From JAHEIJ01 sp040235565 (GTDB lineage: Bacteria; Pseudomonadota; Gammaproteobacteria; UBA6429; Thiohalophilaceae), in assembly GCA_040235565.1 (NCBI GenBank), contig JBECLA010000134.1, forward strand, positions 1-64,000: a DNA stretch of 64,000 bases. The letters are read 5' to 3'. The first letter of the stretch is position 1. Each line of letters starts with the position of its first letter. Position numbers and translations under genes: made by a program. Shown here one piece after another: positions 35,592 to 44,879 of this stretch. The notes under the pieces were generated by a model. It had not been told where the DNA came from, searched no databases, and worked only from the letters and a program-made list of their open reading frames with translations.

Positions 35592-38147
35592 ATGAAGCCT
35601 GTTTTTAAGAAACTGGTCACAATCCTTGCGACCTCCTTCCTGACATTGTTGTTACTCGGTACCCTCGGCTTGCTGGCGGCCTATATCTACATCACCCCCC
35701 GGCTGCCGGAAATCGACACCCTCAAGGATGTGCAGCTGCAGGTCCCGCTGCGGGTCTATGCCCGTGGTGGTGAACTGATCGCCGAATTTGGTGAGATGAA
35801 ACGCACACCGCTGGAATACCCGGATTTTCCGCCGCAATTGATTCAGGCGGTTCTGGCCGCGGAAGATGATCGCTTTTTTGAGCATCCCGGGGTGGATTAC
35901 CAGGGCATTCTTCGTGCGGTCTATCACCTGATCCGGACCGGCGAAAAAGGCCAGGGCGGCAGCACCATCACCATGCAGGTGGCGCGGAATTTTTTCCTCA
36001 GCCGGGAGAAAACCTACCTGCGAAAACTCAACGAAATTTTTCTGGCCCTGAAGATTGAAGGCGAGCTCAGCAAACAGGAAATTCTCGAGCTGTATCTCAA
36101 TAAAATCTATCTGGGGAAACGGGCCTACGGTTTCGCCGCCGCCGCGCAGGTGTATTACGGTAAATCACCAGGGGAGCTGACCTTGCCCGAAATGGCCATG
36201 ATTGCCGGGTTGCCCAAGGCACCCTCACGCTATAACCCGGTAGTGAATCCGGAACGGGCGCAGATTCGGCGTGACTATGTGTTGGGGCGAATGCGGGAAC
36301 TGGAATACATTACGGAAGAGCAATATCAATTGGCCCTGACGGATCCGGTGCATGCTGAAGTCCATGGTCTGGATGAGGATCTGGAGGCCCCCTATGTGGC
36401 GGAAATGGTGCGCGATGAAATGGTATCCCGCTACGGTGAGGCGGCCTACACGGAAGGGTATCAGGTCTATACGACGATCGAGGCCCGCTTGCAGCAGGCT
36501 GCCAATCAGGCCTTACGGGACGATCTGCTGGCCTATGATCGGCGCCATGGCTATCGCGGCGCGGAAGGCCACATTGATCTGTATGCCACTGACCGGGTGG
36601 ACGATACCGTGGCCTGGGAAACCGCATTACGTGAGCTGCCCGTCAGCGGTAGTCTGGTCCCCACGGTGGTGATGTCACTGGAGGAACAGGCAGCCTGGGG
36701 TTATACCCGTGACGGCAATATCGTGTTTCTGCCGTGGGAACAGTTGGCCTGGGCACGCCAATATATAGACGATAACCATGTTGGTCCCGAACTGGAATCG
36801 GTTGATCAGATTCTCAAACCCGGTGACATCATCTATACCGCCCCCGCCCAGCCGGGATGCAGTTGGCTGGCGAAAAATCCCACGGTCGCGGGGGCGCTGG
36901 TGTCCCTGAATCCTGAAGATGGCGCAATCCAGGCCCTGGTGGGAGGGTTTGATTTCTACGAGAGCAAGTTCAACCGGGTCACCCAGGCGAACCGTCAACC
37001 GGGTTCCAGTTTCAAGCCCTTTGTGTACACCGCGGCGGTAGATAAAGGTTTCACCGCGGCGACGATCATCAATGACGCACCTGTGGTGTTTGATGCGCCG
37101 GGACTGGAGGATACCTGGCGACCGGAAAATTACAGTGGTCGTTTCTACGGCCCGACACGGTTGCGCCAGGCGCTGATCAATTCACGCAACCTGGTGTCGA
37201 TTCGTTTGCTACGCGATATCGGTATTGGTTATACCATCCGCTATGCCCAACGGTTCGGTTTTCGGCGTGAGAGCTTACCGCGGGATCTGTCATTGGCGCT
37301 GGGGAGCGGGACGCTGACACCGTTGGAGTTGGCACGCGGTTACACGGTCTTCGCCAACGGCGGCTATCTGGTCGAGCCGTATTTGATTGACCATATAATG
37401 GGTCCTGATGGCCAGATTGTGATGACGGCCAACCCCATGCAGATCTGCAGCGTCTGCAGCGAGGAGCTGGAAATCAGCGATGCCACAGCTGAGCCGGACG
37501 CCTCTTCAGCAGCACAAACCGAGGTGTTGAGCCCGGCAGAGGAGGAACAGTTAACACCACTCCGTGAGGCCGCGCTGGCCCGGTTGCAGGAACTGGAGGT
37601 CACGGAACAGACGCAAGTCCTGCAAGGCCCCGTGCCACGCCGGGTAGCGGAACGTGTGCTGGATCCCCAGGTAGCGTTTCTGATGAATACCATGATGCGG
37701 GATGTCATTAAACAGGGAACCGGGCGTCGGGCCCTGGTTCTGAACCGCCAGGACCTGGCCGGGAAAACCGGCACCACCAATGATCAACGTGACGCCTGGT
37801 TTGCCGGTTTTAATCGCGATGCTGTTACCATCGCCTGGGTGGGTTTTGATAATCCGCGTCCGCTTGGTGAACGGGAGACCGGTGCCCGGGCCGCCCTGCC
37901 GATGTGGATTGATTATATGCGTACGGCCCTGGCGGAGTCCGAAGCCACACCACTCATTCAGCCACCGGGAATTGTGACCGTCAGAATTGATACCCGTACC
38001 GGCGAACTGGCCAATGCCAACAGTCCCGAAGCCATGTTTGAGTATTTCCGTAGTGACCATGTTCCTACCGGCAAGGCCGATTCCCGTATCGTGGAGAATC
38101 CGGAGAGTGAATTGCCCGTGGGAGACATCACCGAGCAAATCTTCTAG
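35592..38147 (+). CDS. mrcA: Penicillin-binding protein 1A
   Basis: An 851-aa bifunctional peptidoglycan synthase. One N-terminal membrane helix (about 9-32) leads to the GT51 glycosyltransferase with catalytic Glu in AAEDDRFFEHPGVD and the GQGGSTITMQVARN motif. An OB-like insert (about 310-430) is followed by the transpeptidase with SxxK (GSSFKPFVY), SRN (NSRNLVS) and KTGTT. A charged Glu-rich insertion lies between the last two motifs, as is common in PBP1A. It is divergent from pilM, the usual neighbour in gammaproteobacteria. Confidence 0.96.
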   Translation: MKPVFKKLVTILATSFLTLLLLGTLGLLAAYIYITPRLPEIDTLKDVQLQVPLRVYARGGELIAEFGEMKRTPLEYPDFPPQLIQAVLAAEDDRFFEHPGVDYQGILRAVYHLIRTGEKGQGGSTITMQVARNFFLSREKTYLRKLNEIFLALKIEGELSKQEILELYLNKIYLGKRAYGFAAAAQVYYGKSPGELTLPEMAMIAGLPKAPSRYNPVVNPERAQIRRDYVLGRMRELEYITEEQYQLALTDPVHAEVHGLDEDLEAPYVAEMVRDEMVSRYGEAAYTEGYQVYTTIEARLQQAANQALRDDLLAYDRRHGYRGAEGHIDLYATDRVDDTVAWETALRELPVSGSLVPTVVMSLEEQAAWGYTRDGNIVFLPWEQLAWARQYIDDNHVGPELESVDQILKPGDIIYTAPAQPGCSWLAKNPTVAGALVSLNPEDGAIQALVGGFDFYESKFNRVTQANRQPGSSFKPFVYTAAVDKGFTAATIINDAPVVFDAPGLEDTWRPENYSGRFYGPTRLRQALINSRNLVSIRLLRDIGIGYTIRYAQRFGFRRESLPRDLSLALGSGTLTPLELARGYTVFANGGYLVEPYLIDHIMGPDGQIVMTANPMQICSVCSEELEISDATAEPDASSAAQTEVLSPAEEEQLTPLREAALARLQELEVTEQTQVLQGPVPRRVAERVLDPQVAFLMNTMMRDVIKQGTGRRALVLNRQDLAGKTGTTNDQRDAWFAGFNRDAVTIAWVGFDNPRPLGERETGARAALPMWIDYMRTALAESEATPLIQPPGIVTVRIDTRTGELANANSPEAMFEYFRSDHVPTGKADSRIVENPESELPVGDITEQIF

Positions 38148-38153
38148 GTACCT

Positions 38154-38759
38154 ATGGCACAGCGCAATACCAGGGAACGTCAGATGCGCGAGCGTCTGGC
38201 GCAGGAAGCCGCCCAGATCCTGGCAGAGACCGGCAGCCGTGATTTTTTCGCCGCCAAGCGCAAGGCCGCCGAGCATTTGGGGGCGATTGACACCCGCAAT
38301 ATGCCCAGCAACAAAGAAATTGAAGAGGCCTTGATGGTGTACCAACGGTTGTTCCGGGCCGACCGTCAGCCTGCGGAACTGAAGCGTCTGCGCCAGGTCG
38401 CCCTGCAGGCGATGAAATTTTTTGCGCATTTTCGGCCACGTCTGGTGGGCAGTGTGTTACGGGGCACCGCGGATACCAATTCCACTGTCACTTTGCATGT
38501 GTATGCCACAACGGTTGAAGAGGTGGGGCTGCACCTGATGGAAAATGCCATTCCGTTTCAGACGGCGGACAAGCGCCTGCGTTTCGGGGTCGAGCGTTAT
38601 CAAACCTTACCGGTATACCGGTTTCTGGCAGAAGACACACCGATAGAGCTGATTGTGTTTCCACTGGACGGGTCACAGCAGGCCCCGTTGAGCCCGGTGG
38701 ATGGTAAATCCATGCAGCGTGCCGATATCGCGGCCGTGGAAAAGTTATTAATAGACTGA
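38154..38759 (+). CDS. Nucleotidyltransferase-like protein
   Basis: A 201-aa protein of unknown role. Its N-terminal helical part is charged. The central LVGSVLRGTADTNSTVTLHVYA resembles the G-S motif and first acidic strand of minimal nucleotidyltransferases, but the canonical D-x-D pair is not obvious, so activity is doubtful. The C-terminal half has YQTLPVYRFLAEDTPIELIVFPLDG. It starts six bases after the mrcA stop and is probably co-transcribed. Confidence 0.72.
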   Translation: MAQRNTRERQMRERLAQEAAQILAETGSRDFFAAKRKAAEHLGAIDTRNMPSNKEIEEALMVYQRLFRADRQPAELKRLRQVALQAMKFFAHFRPRLVGSVLRGTADTNSTVTLHVYATTVEEVGLHLMENAIPFQTADKRLRFGVERYQTLPVYRFLAEDTPIELIVFPLDGSQQAPLSPVDGKSMQRADIAAVEKLLID

Positions 38760-38909
38760 TCCGGGCCGGTGATCGGCCACCACGCGTCGTTGCACGGTAT
38801 TCTCTCCCCCCGAGGTTTTTGTTATCCCAACCTTTCCCCGATGCGATCGATTGATTGGCAGCGTCGCTGTCGGTCGATGGAGGTGCCAGCTGAGGATATG
38901 CTATGCCGC

Positions 38910-39707
38910 TCAGTCCTTGTGATCGCCAGACGCTATGATTGTTTCAATCGCGGCAGGATGACGCAGGCTCATGCGCAACTCATCTCGCCGCAGATACACC
39001 CAGCCTCGTACGGTCAGCGTTTTCTCCCTCAGCGACGCAGGGGCAAAGGGAAAATAGTGCAAATCGGCTTTGGGCAGGCGCAAGGCAAAGTTGTTGCCCA
39101 GATTGATCCAGAAGGCGGTTCGGCTCTCACCAATGCGACTGACGCGACCGGTGACGCGTCGGAAACCGGTTGCCGCTCCTGACAGATCCGTGGCCGACCG
39201 GGGTTGATAATAGGGTTGCTGCCAGACCCCCCGTTGTTGTTGCCGGGCGCCCTGTTCCGCCTGCCGGTAACAGTCGAGAAATAACACATTCGGTGGCACG
39301 ACGATATGAAACCCGAGACCGCTCTGCAGCAGGATCTGCGTGAGGTTGCGACCGTCAGGCAGGAAGGGATGGGCCAGCAGACGACCATGGCGATCCTTTT
39401 TGTCCCCATCGAAGATCAACCGCAATGATTTGCTATCCGCCAGCGCGGCTATCAGCTGTTGTTTGGCGGCATTGGCGAGCGGCTCGTCGGGGCGCGTATC
39501 CCGGCCGCGTTCCGGGGTATTGATCCCGATAAATCGCAGATGCCGCCCGTCCCCGAGCTGAACCGTGTCGCCATCAAACACCTTCGTGACGGAGACCCGG
39601 GCATCATAGTGTGTGCTTCGACAACCGGCGGCCTGCGCGGGTAGCGACGGCAATAGCCAGGCATAAAAAAAGGACGCTACGAGCAGCGTCCTTTTTATGA
39701 GTGCCAT
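38910..39707 (-). CDS. Secreted thermonuclease-like (SNase) protein
   Basis: A 265-aa protein with a signal peptide (about 1-27, cleavage after AQA) and a staphylococcal-nuclease domain: VFDGDTVQLGDGRHLRFIGINTPERG, then DKKDRHGRLLAHPFLPDGRNLTQ. The catalytic Asp, Arg and Glu equivalents are present. A C-terminal OB-like part follows (residues 165-260). The codons for signal residues RTLLVASFF are also the arms of a strong terminator hairpin that ends rpmE transcripts, so expression may depend on readthrough. An ATG at 39716 would add three residues. Confidence 0.87.
   Translation of the reverse strand: MALIKRTLLVASFFYAWLLPSLPAQAAGCRSTHYDARVSVTKVFDGDTVQLGDGRHLRFIGINTPERGRDTRPDEPLANAAKQQLIAALADSKSLRLIFDGDKKDRHGRLLAHPFLPDGRNLTQILLQSGLGFHIVVPPNVLFLDCYRQAEQGARQQQRGVWQQPYYQPRSATDLSGAATGFRRVTGRVSRIGESRTAFWINLGNNFALRLPKADLHYFPFAPASLREKTLTVRGWVYLRRDELRMSLRHPAAIETIIASGDHKD
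39666..39696 (-). terminator. Strong intrinsic terminator after rpmE, inside the SNase coding start
   Basis: On the minus strand the arms AAAAAGGACGCT and AGCGTCCTTTTT flank a six-base loop, and seven Ts lie in and after the second arm. It starts 26 bases beyond the rpmE stop, the usual distance for a terminator. It lies within codons 4-14 of the downstream nuclease gene. Confidence 0.85.
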
Positions 39708-39722
39708 GGGTGGCATGCGGGA

Positions 39723-39926
39723 TTATTTCATACCGTATTTCTGGCGGAACTTGTCGACCCGGCCCGCGGTATCCAGCAATTTCTGTTTGCCGGTGTAGAA
39801 CGGATGGCACTGGGCGCAGACTTCGATAGTCAGATCATGACCCACGGTGGAACGTGTTTTGAAGGTGCTGCCACAGCTGCAAGTGACGGATACTTCCTCG
39901 TAGGCGGGGTGGATGTCAGCTTTCAT
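39723..39926 (-). CDS. rpmE: 50S ribosomal protein L31, zinc-binding type
   Basis: A 67-aa ribosomal protein that starts MKADIHPAYEEV. The four zinc cysteines are in CSCGSTF and VCAQCHPFYTGKQK, so this is the C+ form rather than the zinc-free paralogue. A second ATG two codons upstream is possible. L31 bridges the 50S and 30S subunits. It lies alone between the DUF3135 gene and the nuclease. Confidence 0.97.
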   Translation of the reverse strand: MKADIHPAYEEVSVTCSCGSTFKTRSTVGHDLTIEVCAQCHPFYTGKQKLLDTAGRVDKFRQKYGMK

Positions 39927-40051
39927 TTTCAAATGTCTCCAATTCTGCGTGTCGCCACACCGGCCTGTCCGGGCACCACACGCTTTTCAGGGGCCGCAAT
40001 CTTACGGAAAAGAGGCCCTGGGAGCAAGGGCAATCCGGCTGAATTCGGCCT

Positions 40052-40405
40052 CTAGCGCGATTTAAAGGGGACCACGGTGTCTGTTTGGGGCGGGTGAGTG
40101 GCCTCTTCAGCCTTTGGCAGCCCCCCGACCTGCGGATCCTGGTAGACCTGGCCCAGGCGGTCAAAGGTGGTCCACATCAGGTTGGAAATCTGGACACAGG
40201 CGGCCATCGGGTTGCCGGCCCGTTCACGCAGTCGATCAATGCGCCATTGCAAGCGGCGGAGACGATCCTGGTGGATTGAGGAAGAGCGGGCGATATGGGC
40301 ATCGAGCAGCCGATGGCGCAACTGTTCGAAGGCGTGTGGATCCTGCTTCGCAAGCCGGGCCCAGGCCTCGAAATCAACCCGCTGGATGGCCGTGCGTTGG
40401 TTCAT
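40052..40405 (-). CDS. DUF3135 family protein
   Basis: A 117-aa basic helical protein. VDFEAWARLAKQDPHAFEQLRHRLLDAHI is the family's N-terminal pattern, and SSIHQDRLRRLQWRIDRLRERAGNPMAACVQISNLMW follows. The tail is polar and variable. DUF3135 proteins are small gammaproteobacterial proteins without known function. It lies upstream of rpmE on the same strand. Confidence 0.82.
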   Translation of the reverse strand: MNQRTAIQRVDFEAWARLAKQDPHAFEQLRHRLLDAHIARSSSIHQDRLRRLQWRIDRLRERAGNPMAACVQISNLMWTTFDRLGQVYQDPQVGGLPKAEEATHPPQTDTVVPFKSR

Positions 40406-40584
40406 GGTTTCACCCCTTTGCTGAACGCTGAGCGAGCGGTTTACAGCAGCTCCGCCAGTGTTTTAATCATCGGTGCATCTGGCCGACTTGTCAAAGCACC
40501 GCGGTGGGGCGAGCCTGGCAACGACACGAAAAAATTCATTAACTCATTGATTTTGCACGAAAATCGAGTCGGTTGCCCGTTCGA

Positions 40585-41841
40585 CTAACGCTTCATGGAA
40601 TCAAAAAAATCGGCGTTGGTCTTGGTGGCCTTGAGTTTGTCATGCATGAATTCCATGGCGGCAATCTCATCCATATCATGGACGACCTTGCGCAGAATCC
40701 ACATCATCTGCAGTTCATCCGGCTTGGTGAGCAATTCTTCGCGGCGGGTGCCGGAGCGATTGATGTTAATGGCCGGGTAAATCCGTTTCTCGGCAATTTT
40801 GCGATCCAGATGGACTTCCATATTACCGGTGCCTTTGAACTCCTCATAAATCACGTCGTCCATTCGGGAGCCGGTTTCAACCAGGGCGGTGGCCAGGATG
40901 GTCAGGGATCCCCCTTCCTCGATATTGCGGGCCGCGCCAAAGAAGCGTTTCGGGCGGTGCAGGGCGTTGGCATCCACCCCGCCGGTCAGGACCTTGCCGG
41001 AAGACGGGATCACTGTGTTATATGCCCGTGCCAGCCGGGTTATGGAATCAAGCAGGATCACTACGTCTTTCTTGTGCTCGACCAGGCGCTTGGCCTTTTC
41101 AATGACCATTTCCGCTACCTGCACATGGCGGCTGGCGGGTTCATCAAAGGTGGAAGAGACCACCTCACCCCGGACCGAGCGGGCCATTTCGGTGACTTCC
41201 TCGGGGCGTTCGTCGATGAGTAAGACGATCAGGTGACATTCCGGATGGTTATGGGTGATGGAGTGGGCAATATCATGCAGCATCATGGTCTTGCCCGCCT
41301 TCGGCGGAGAGACGATGAGCCCGCGTTGACCCTTGCCAATCGGCGCGACCAGATCGATGACCCGGGCTGTCATGTCCTCGGTCGAGCCGTTGCCGATTTC
41401 CAGTTGCAAGCGGTCCTTGGGGTGCAGCGGCGTGAGGTTTTCGAACAGGACCTTGTTTTTGGCATTTTCCGGCGGCTCAAAGTTTATGTCGCTCACCTTG
41501 AGCAGGGCGAAATAACGTTCCGAGTCCTTGGGGGGGCGGATTTTGCCCGATACGGTGTCGCCGGTGCGTAAATTGAAACGACGGATCTGGCTGGGTGACA
41601 CATAGATATCATCCGGCCCGGCGAGATAGGAGCTTTCCGCCGAGCGCAGGAAACCAAAACCATCCTGCAGAATTTCCAGCACCCCGTCACCATAGATGTC
41701 TTCGCCATTTTTTGCATGGGCTTTCAAAATGGCAAAAATAATGTCCTGCTTGCGGGCACGGGACATGCCTTCGATGCCGGTGGAAGTGGCCAGTTCGATC
41801 AGTTCGGAGACAGGGGTTTTTTTCAGTTCTGTTAGGTTCAT
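40585..41841 (-). CDS. rho: Transcription termination factor Rho
   Basis: A 418-aa hexameric RNA-dependent ATPase. The N-terminal helix bundle starts MNLTELKKTPV. The RNA-binding cold-shock-like domain (50-120) includes GDGVLEILQDGFGFLRS. The ATPase has Walker A SPPKAGKTM, Walker B VVILLDSITRLARAYN and the Q loop near SSTFDEPASRHVQVAE. Length matches the family. It is downstream of trxA in the conserved trxA-rho order, after a 234-base leader that in relatives hosts autoregulation. Confidence 0.98.
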   Translation of the reverse strand: MNLTELKKTPVSELIELATSTGIEGMSRARKQDIIFAILKAHAKNGEDIYGDGVLEILQDGFGFLRSAESSYLAGPDDIYVSPSQIRRFNLRTGDTVSGKIRPPKDSERYFALLKVSDINFEPPENAKNKVLFENLTPLHPKDRLQLEIGNGSTEDMTARVIDLVAPIGKGQRGLIVSPPKAGKTMMLHDIAHSITHNHPECHLIVLLIDERPEEVTEMARSVRGEVVSSTFDEPASRHVQVAEMVIEKAKRLVEHKKDVVILLDSITRLARAYNTVIPSSGKVLTGGVDANALHRPKRFFGAARNIEEGGSLTILATALVETGSRMDDVIYEEFKGTGNMEVHLDRKIAEKRIYPAININRSGTRREELLTKPDELQMMWILRKVVHDMDEIAAMEFMHDKLKATKTNADFFDSMKR

Positions 41842-42028
41842 TGTTGGTATTCTTTCAAACGAAATGGGTTAATACGCGGATCTGTTGACACAGTGCGAAA
41901 TCACTGTGGTGTTAAGGAAAATCTGGTTGAAGTTTGGTTTTGTAGCGGAGCTACCGGTTTCAGCAGTTGTTACAATTAAGCGGGAAGTATGATTTATAAA
42001 AGATACGTTATCACTAATCCTGGGTGGC

Positions 42029-42056
42029 GTCCAGCCCTCTGGCACCGGGGCTGGAC
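42029..42056 (-). other. Stem-loop between trxA and rho
   Basis: Perfect nine-base arms GTCCAGCCC and GGGCTGGAC flank a ten-base loop, 19 bases past the trxA stop. No T-run follows on the minus strand, so it is probably not an intrinsic terminator. It may protect trxA mRNA or belong to the rho leader. Confidence 0.45.
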
Positions 42057-42075
42057 CCGAAAATCAGGCAAGCTG

Positions 42076-42408
42076 TCACAGGTTACTGTCGATAAAAGCA
42101 CTCAATTGTGATTTGGAGACTGCCCCGACTTTGGTGGCTTCCACATTGCCGTTCTTAAAGAGCATCAGGGTCGGAATACCGCGAATGCCGAATTTTGGTG
42201 GCGTCGCCGGGTTCTCATCGATATTGAGTTTGGCAACCTTCAATTTCCCTGCGTATTCATCTGCAATTTCATCCAGAATGGGTGCAATCATCTTGCACGG
42301 GCCGCACCAGTCGGCCCAATAATCGACCAGCACCGGTCCTTCTGCATTGACGACTTCGGCTTCAAAAGTATCGTCAGTTACATAAGAAATTTTGTCGCTC
42401 AAGATCAT
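42076..42408 (-). CDS. trxA: Thioredoxin 1
   Basis: A 110-aa cytoplasmic thioredoxin with the WCGPCK redox motif (C35 and C38), a buried Asp in VLVDYWADW and the cis-proline in RGIPTLMLF. An ATP/PP pair replaces the usual NPGTAPKYGIR wording (ENPATPPKFGIR), a modest variation. It reduces protein disulfides and supplies ribonucleotide and PAPS reductases. It is divergent from rhlB and upstream of rho, as in E. coli. Confidence 0.97.
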   Translation of the reverse strand: MILSDKISYVTDDTFEAEVVNAEGPVLVDYWADWCGPCKMIAPILDEIADEYAGKLKVAKLNIDENPATPPKFGIRGIPTLMLFKNGNVEATKVGAVSKSQLSAFIDSNL

Positions 42409-42499
42409 GTCTCCCCGTTGATTTCATTCCAATGGCTCTTGGATGCGCCCATTTGAGCCCAAGACACCGTTGAATGCAAGTCCAAAGCGCCGCCTGATC

Positions 42500-42508
42500 T
42501 GTTATGCT
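42500..42508 (+). promoter_or_regulatory. Extended -10 like element for rhlB
   Basis: The sequence TG-T-TATGCT is an extended -10 whose hexamer ends only eight bases before the rhlB ATG. No ribosome site lies between them. If it is used, the transcript would begin at or next to the start codon. Confidence 0.35.
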
Positions 42509-42516
42509 GTGGCGCC

Positions 42517-43824
42517 ATGAGTGATACACATTTAACCGATGTCAGCTTCAACGACTTCGATTTACCCGAGCCTTTATTGCAAGGCATTGAGTCCACAGGT
42601 TTTTCGCGTTGCACGCCAATTCAAGCAGAAACCTTGCCAATTGCCCTGGCAGGAAAGGACGTCAGTGGCCAGGCCCAGACCGGTACCGGCAAGACAGCAG
42701 CCTTCCTGATTGCGACCTATTCTCACCTGCTGCGCCATCCGGCAGACAAGCAGCGGCGTGTCAACCAGCCTCGTGCCATCATTCTGGCTCCGACGCGTGA
42801 ACTGGCAGTACAGATTCACAATGATGCGGTGGCATTGGGCCAGTTCACCGGACTTAAACTCGGACTGGTGTTTGGCGGGACTGGCTATGAGTCGCAGCGC
42901 AAACAACTCGAGGACGGCGTGGACATACTGATCGGCACGCCGGGGCGTATCATCGACTATTTCAAACAGCGGGTGTTTGATTTGAAAGCCGTGCAGGTGA
43001 TGGTGCTGGATGAAGCGGATCGGATGTTCGATCTGGGTTTTATCAAGGACATCCGGTATTTGTTGCGGCGCATGCCGCACCCGGAAAAACGGCTCAATCT
43101 GCTGTTCTCGGCGACCTTGTCGCATCGGGTGCAGGAACTGGCGTACGAGCATATGAATAATCCCCGGCCGGTAGAGATCGAGCCGACGCAGGTGACGGCC
43201 GATCAAATCACCGAGCAGGTATATTATCCGTCCAAGGAAGAGAAGATCCCCTTGTTACTGGGGCTGTTGAAGACCCATCCGGTGGGGCGGGTGCTGATTT
43301 TTGTGAACACCAAACGCGTGGCCGAAGAGGTGGAGGCCTATCTCAAGGGGAACGATTACGGTGCGGCCCTGCTGAGTGGTGATGTCCCGCAGAAAAAGCG
43401 TCTGCGTCTGCTACAGGCGTTTACCGAAGGTGAGGTGAATATTATGGTCGCGACCGATGTGGCCGCCCGCGGTCTGCATATTCCCGCCGTCAGCCATGTG
43501 ATTAATTTCGACTTGCCGCAGGACGCGGAAGACTATGTGCATCGTATCGGTCGCACGGCCCGTGCGGGGGCCAGCGGGGATGCCCTCAGTTTTGCCTGTG
43601 ATGAATTTGTCTTCTCCCTGCCGGAAATCGAGGAGTACATCGGGCACAAGATAGCGGTGGAATCGATTACCAGTGACTTACTGATTGAACCGAAACCGCC
43701 CATTCGCGAAAAGCGGCAACCGCGACGGCATCAGGGAAAGGGCGGTGAGCGGCACAAGGGTGGCGATCGGCCACGCCGTCGGCGCTCGCGGGGGAAGAAA
43801 CCGGCCAGGCAGGCCACAAACTGA
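42517..43824 (+). CDS. rhlB: ATP-dependent RNA helicase RhlB
   Basis: A 435-aa DEAD-box helicase. In order it carries the Q motif (CTPIQAETLP), Walker A AQTGTGKTAAF, motif Ia PTRELAVQI, DEAD (VLDEADRMF), SAT (LFSATLSH) and, in the second domain, RGLHIP and HRIGRTARAG. The C-terminal 50 residues are very basic (Arg/Lys/Gly-rich), as in RhlB, which binds RNase E. It is divergent from trxA. No Shine-Dalgarno precedes the ATG. Confidence 0.93.
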   Translation: MSDTHLTDVSFNDFDLPEPLLQGIESTGFSRCTPIQAETLPIALAGKDVSGQAQTGTGKTAAFLIATYSHLLRHPADKQRRVNQPRAIILAPTRELAVQIHNDAVALGQFTGLKLGLVFGGTGYESQRKQLEDGVDILIGTPGRIIDYFKQRVFDLKAVQVMVLDEADRMFDLGFIKDIRYLLRRMPHPEKRLNLLFSATLSHRVQELAYEHMNNPRPVEIEPTQVTADQITEQVYYPSKEEKIPLLLGLLKTHPVGRVLIFVNTKRVAEEVEAYLKGNDYGAALLSGDVPQKKRLRLLQAFTEGEVNIMVATDVAARGLHIPAVSHVINFDLPQDAEDYVHRIGRTARAGASGDALSFACDEFVFSLPEIEEYIGHKIAVESITSDLLIEPKPPIREKRQPRRHQGKGGERHKGGDRPRRRRSRGKKPARQATN

Positions 43825-43847
43825 ATAATCGGGTATAGCGACGGATT

Positions 43848-44879
43848 TTATTGCTGATGATGCTGGCGCCAGGCCTGGAAGGTGGGGAACTGGCGGTAGC
43901 CCTTGTTGATGACGTAATTGAGCACGTTCTGCAAGCGATAAAACCAGACTACCGAGTCGATCCGGATGATCTCCCTGCCTTTCTCATCAAAAAATATCAG
44001 TGTCGGCGCGTAGTCGAGTTGTAACTGGTCGGCCCATTGGCGGGCGGTGATTTTCTGGCCGGCCGGCGTCAGGACCGGTGTCGTATCACGCATGTCCAGT
44101 TGCACCACATCGAGTTGTTGTAACAGCTGATTGATTCGCGGGTCGCTCAAGGGTGCGGCATGCAGCACATCACAGGCATGGCAGTTGCGCCGTTCGAACG
44201 CCACCAGCAAGGGGCGCTGTGCCGCAATATGACTCCGGTCCAGCGCATAGGGTGGCGGTAAAAATGCCTCGTGGCTATTGAGGCTGTCTTTCCCGAAGCT
44301 GAAGGCTTCTTCGGCGCGCGCCATGTAATCAGGAAACGGCTCGTTTTGATAGTGGGCATCGGCCACGTATTCCAGTGCGGCACGAAACTGATAGGGGGGG
44401 CGATAGCCGATCAAACGCAACACGATGTTTCCTTCCCGATTGATAAACACCAGGGAAGGTGTGAAGTTGGTTTGGTACTTGATGGCAAATTCCTTCTCGG
44501 TATAGCTGTTGCCGTCCATGCCCGTCACTTCTTTCTGGCCGCGAATATTGATGTTAATTACATCGAAATGTTTCTGGGTATAGCTCAGAATATCCTGCTG
44601 TCCCCAGTTATTCTCCAGATGGGCCTTGCAGTAGGGGCAGCGTTTCTGACCAAAATAGAGAATGATACCTTGTTTACCGTTCTGGACTGCTTCATTCAGG
44701 TCTTCCCGCAAATCAAGAAAACTCACCTTGAACCAGTCCGGCACAATGAGATCTTCACTGAGGGGCTGGTCATCAAACACCTCAGCCGTGTCGATACTCG
44801 CCAGCGTCGTACCACCGGTAAACAGCATGAGCTTGATAATGAGAAGCTGAAAAAGAACTATATGGCGGCTGAAATACAT
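43848..44879 (-). CDS. Tandem thioredoxin-fold protein, SoxW/DsbD-gamma-like
   Basis: A 343-aa protein with a hydrophobic N-terminal signal or anchor (7-21) and two thioredoxin-like domains. The first has CPYC at residues 81-84 within ILYFGQKRCPYC and a cis-Pro in FTPSLVFINREG. The second has CHAC at 233-236 in FERRNCHAC and a cis-Pro in YAPTLIFFDEKG. It most likely works in the periplasm as a thiol-disulfide carrier. SoxW-like partners of sulfur oxidation are one possibility; cytochrome or disulfide maturation is another. It converges on rhlB. Confidence 0.8.
   Translation of the reverse strand: MYFSRHIVLFQLLIIKLMLFTGGTTLASIDTAEVFDDQPLSEDLIVPDWFKVSFLDLREDLNEAVQNGKQGIILYFGQKRCPYCKAHLENNWGQQDILSYTQKHFDVININIRGQKEVTGMDGNSYTEKEFAIKYQTNFTPSLVFINREGNIVLRLIGYRPPYQFRAALEYVADAHYQNEPFPDYMARAEEAFSFGKDSLNSHEAFLPPPYALDRSHIAAQRPLLVAFERRNCHACDVLHAAPLSDPRINQLLQQLDVVQLDMRDTTPVLTPAGQKITARQWADQLQLDYAPTLIFFDEKGREIIRIDSVVWFYRLQNVLNYVINKGYRQFPTFQAWRQHHQQ

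Noticed and set aside
40555..40584. Weak hairpin just past the rho stop as a terminator
   Set aside because: The stem is only about five base pairs and the T-run is short, so support is too weak.
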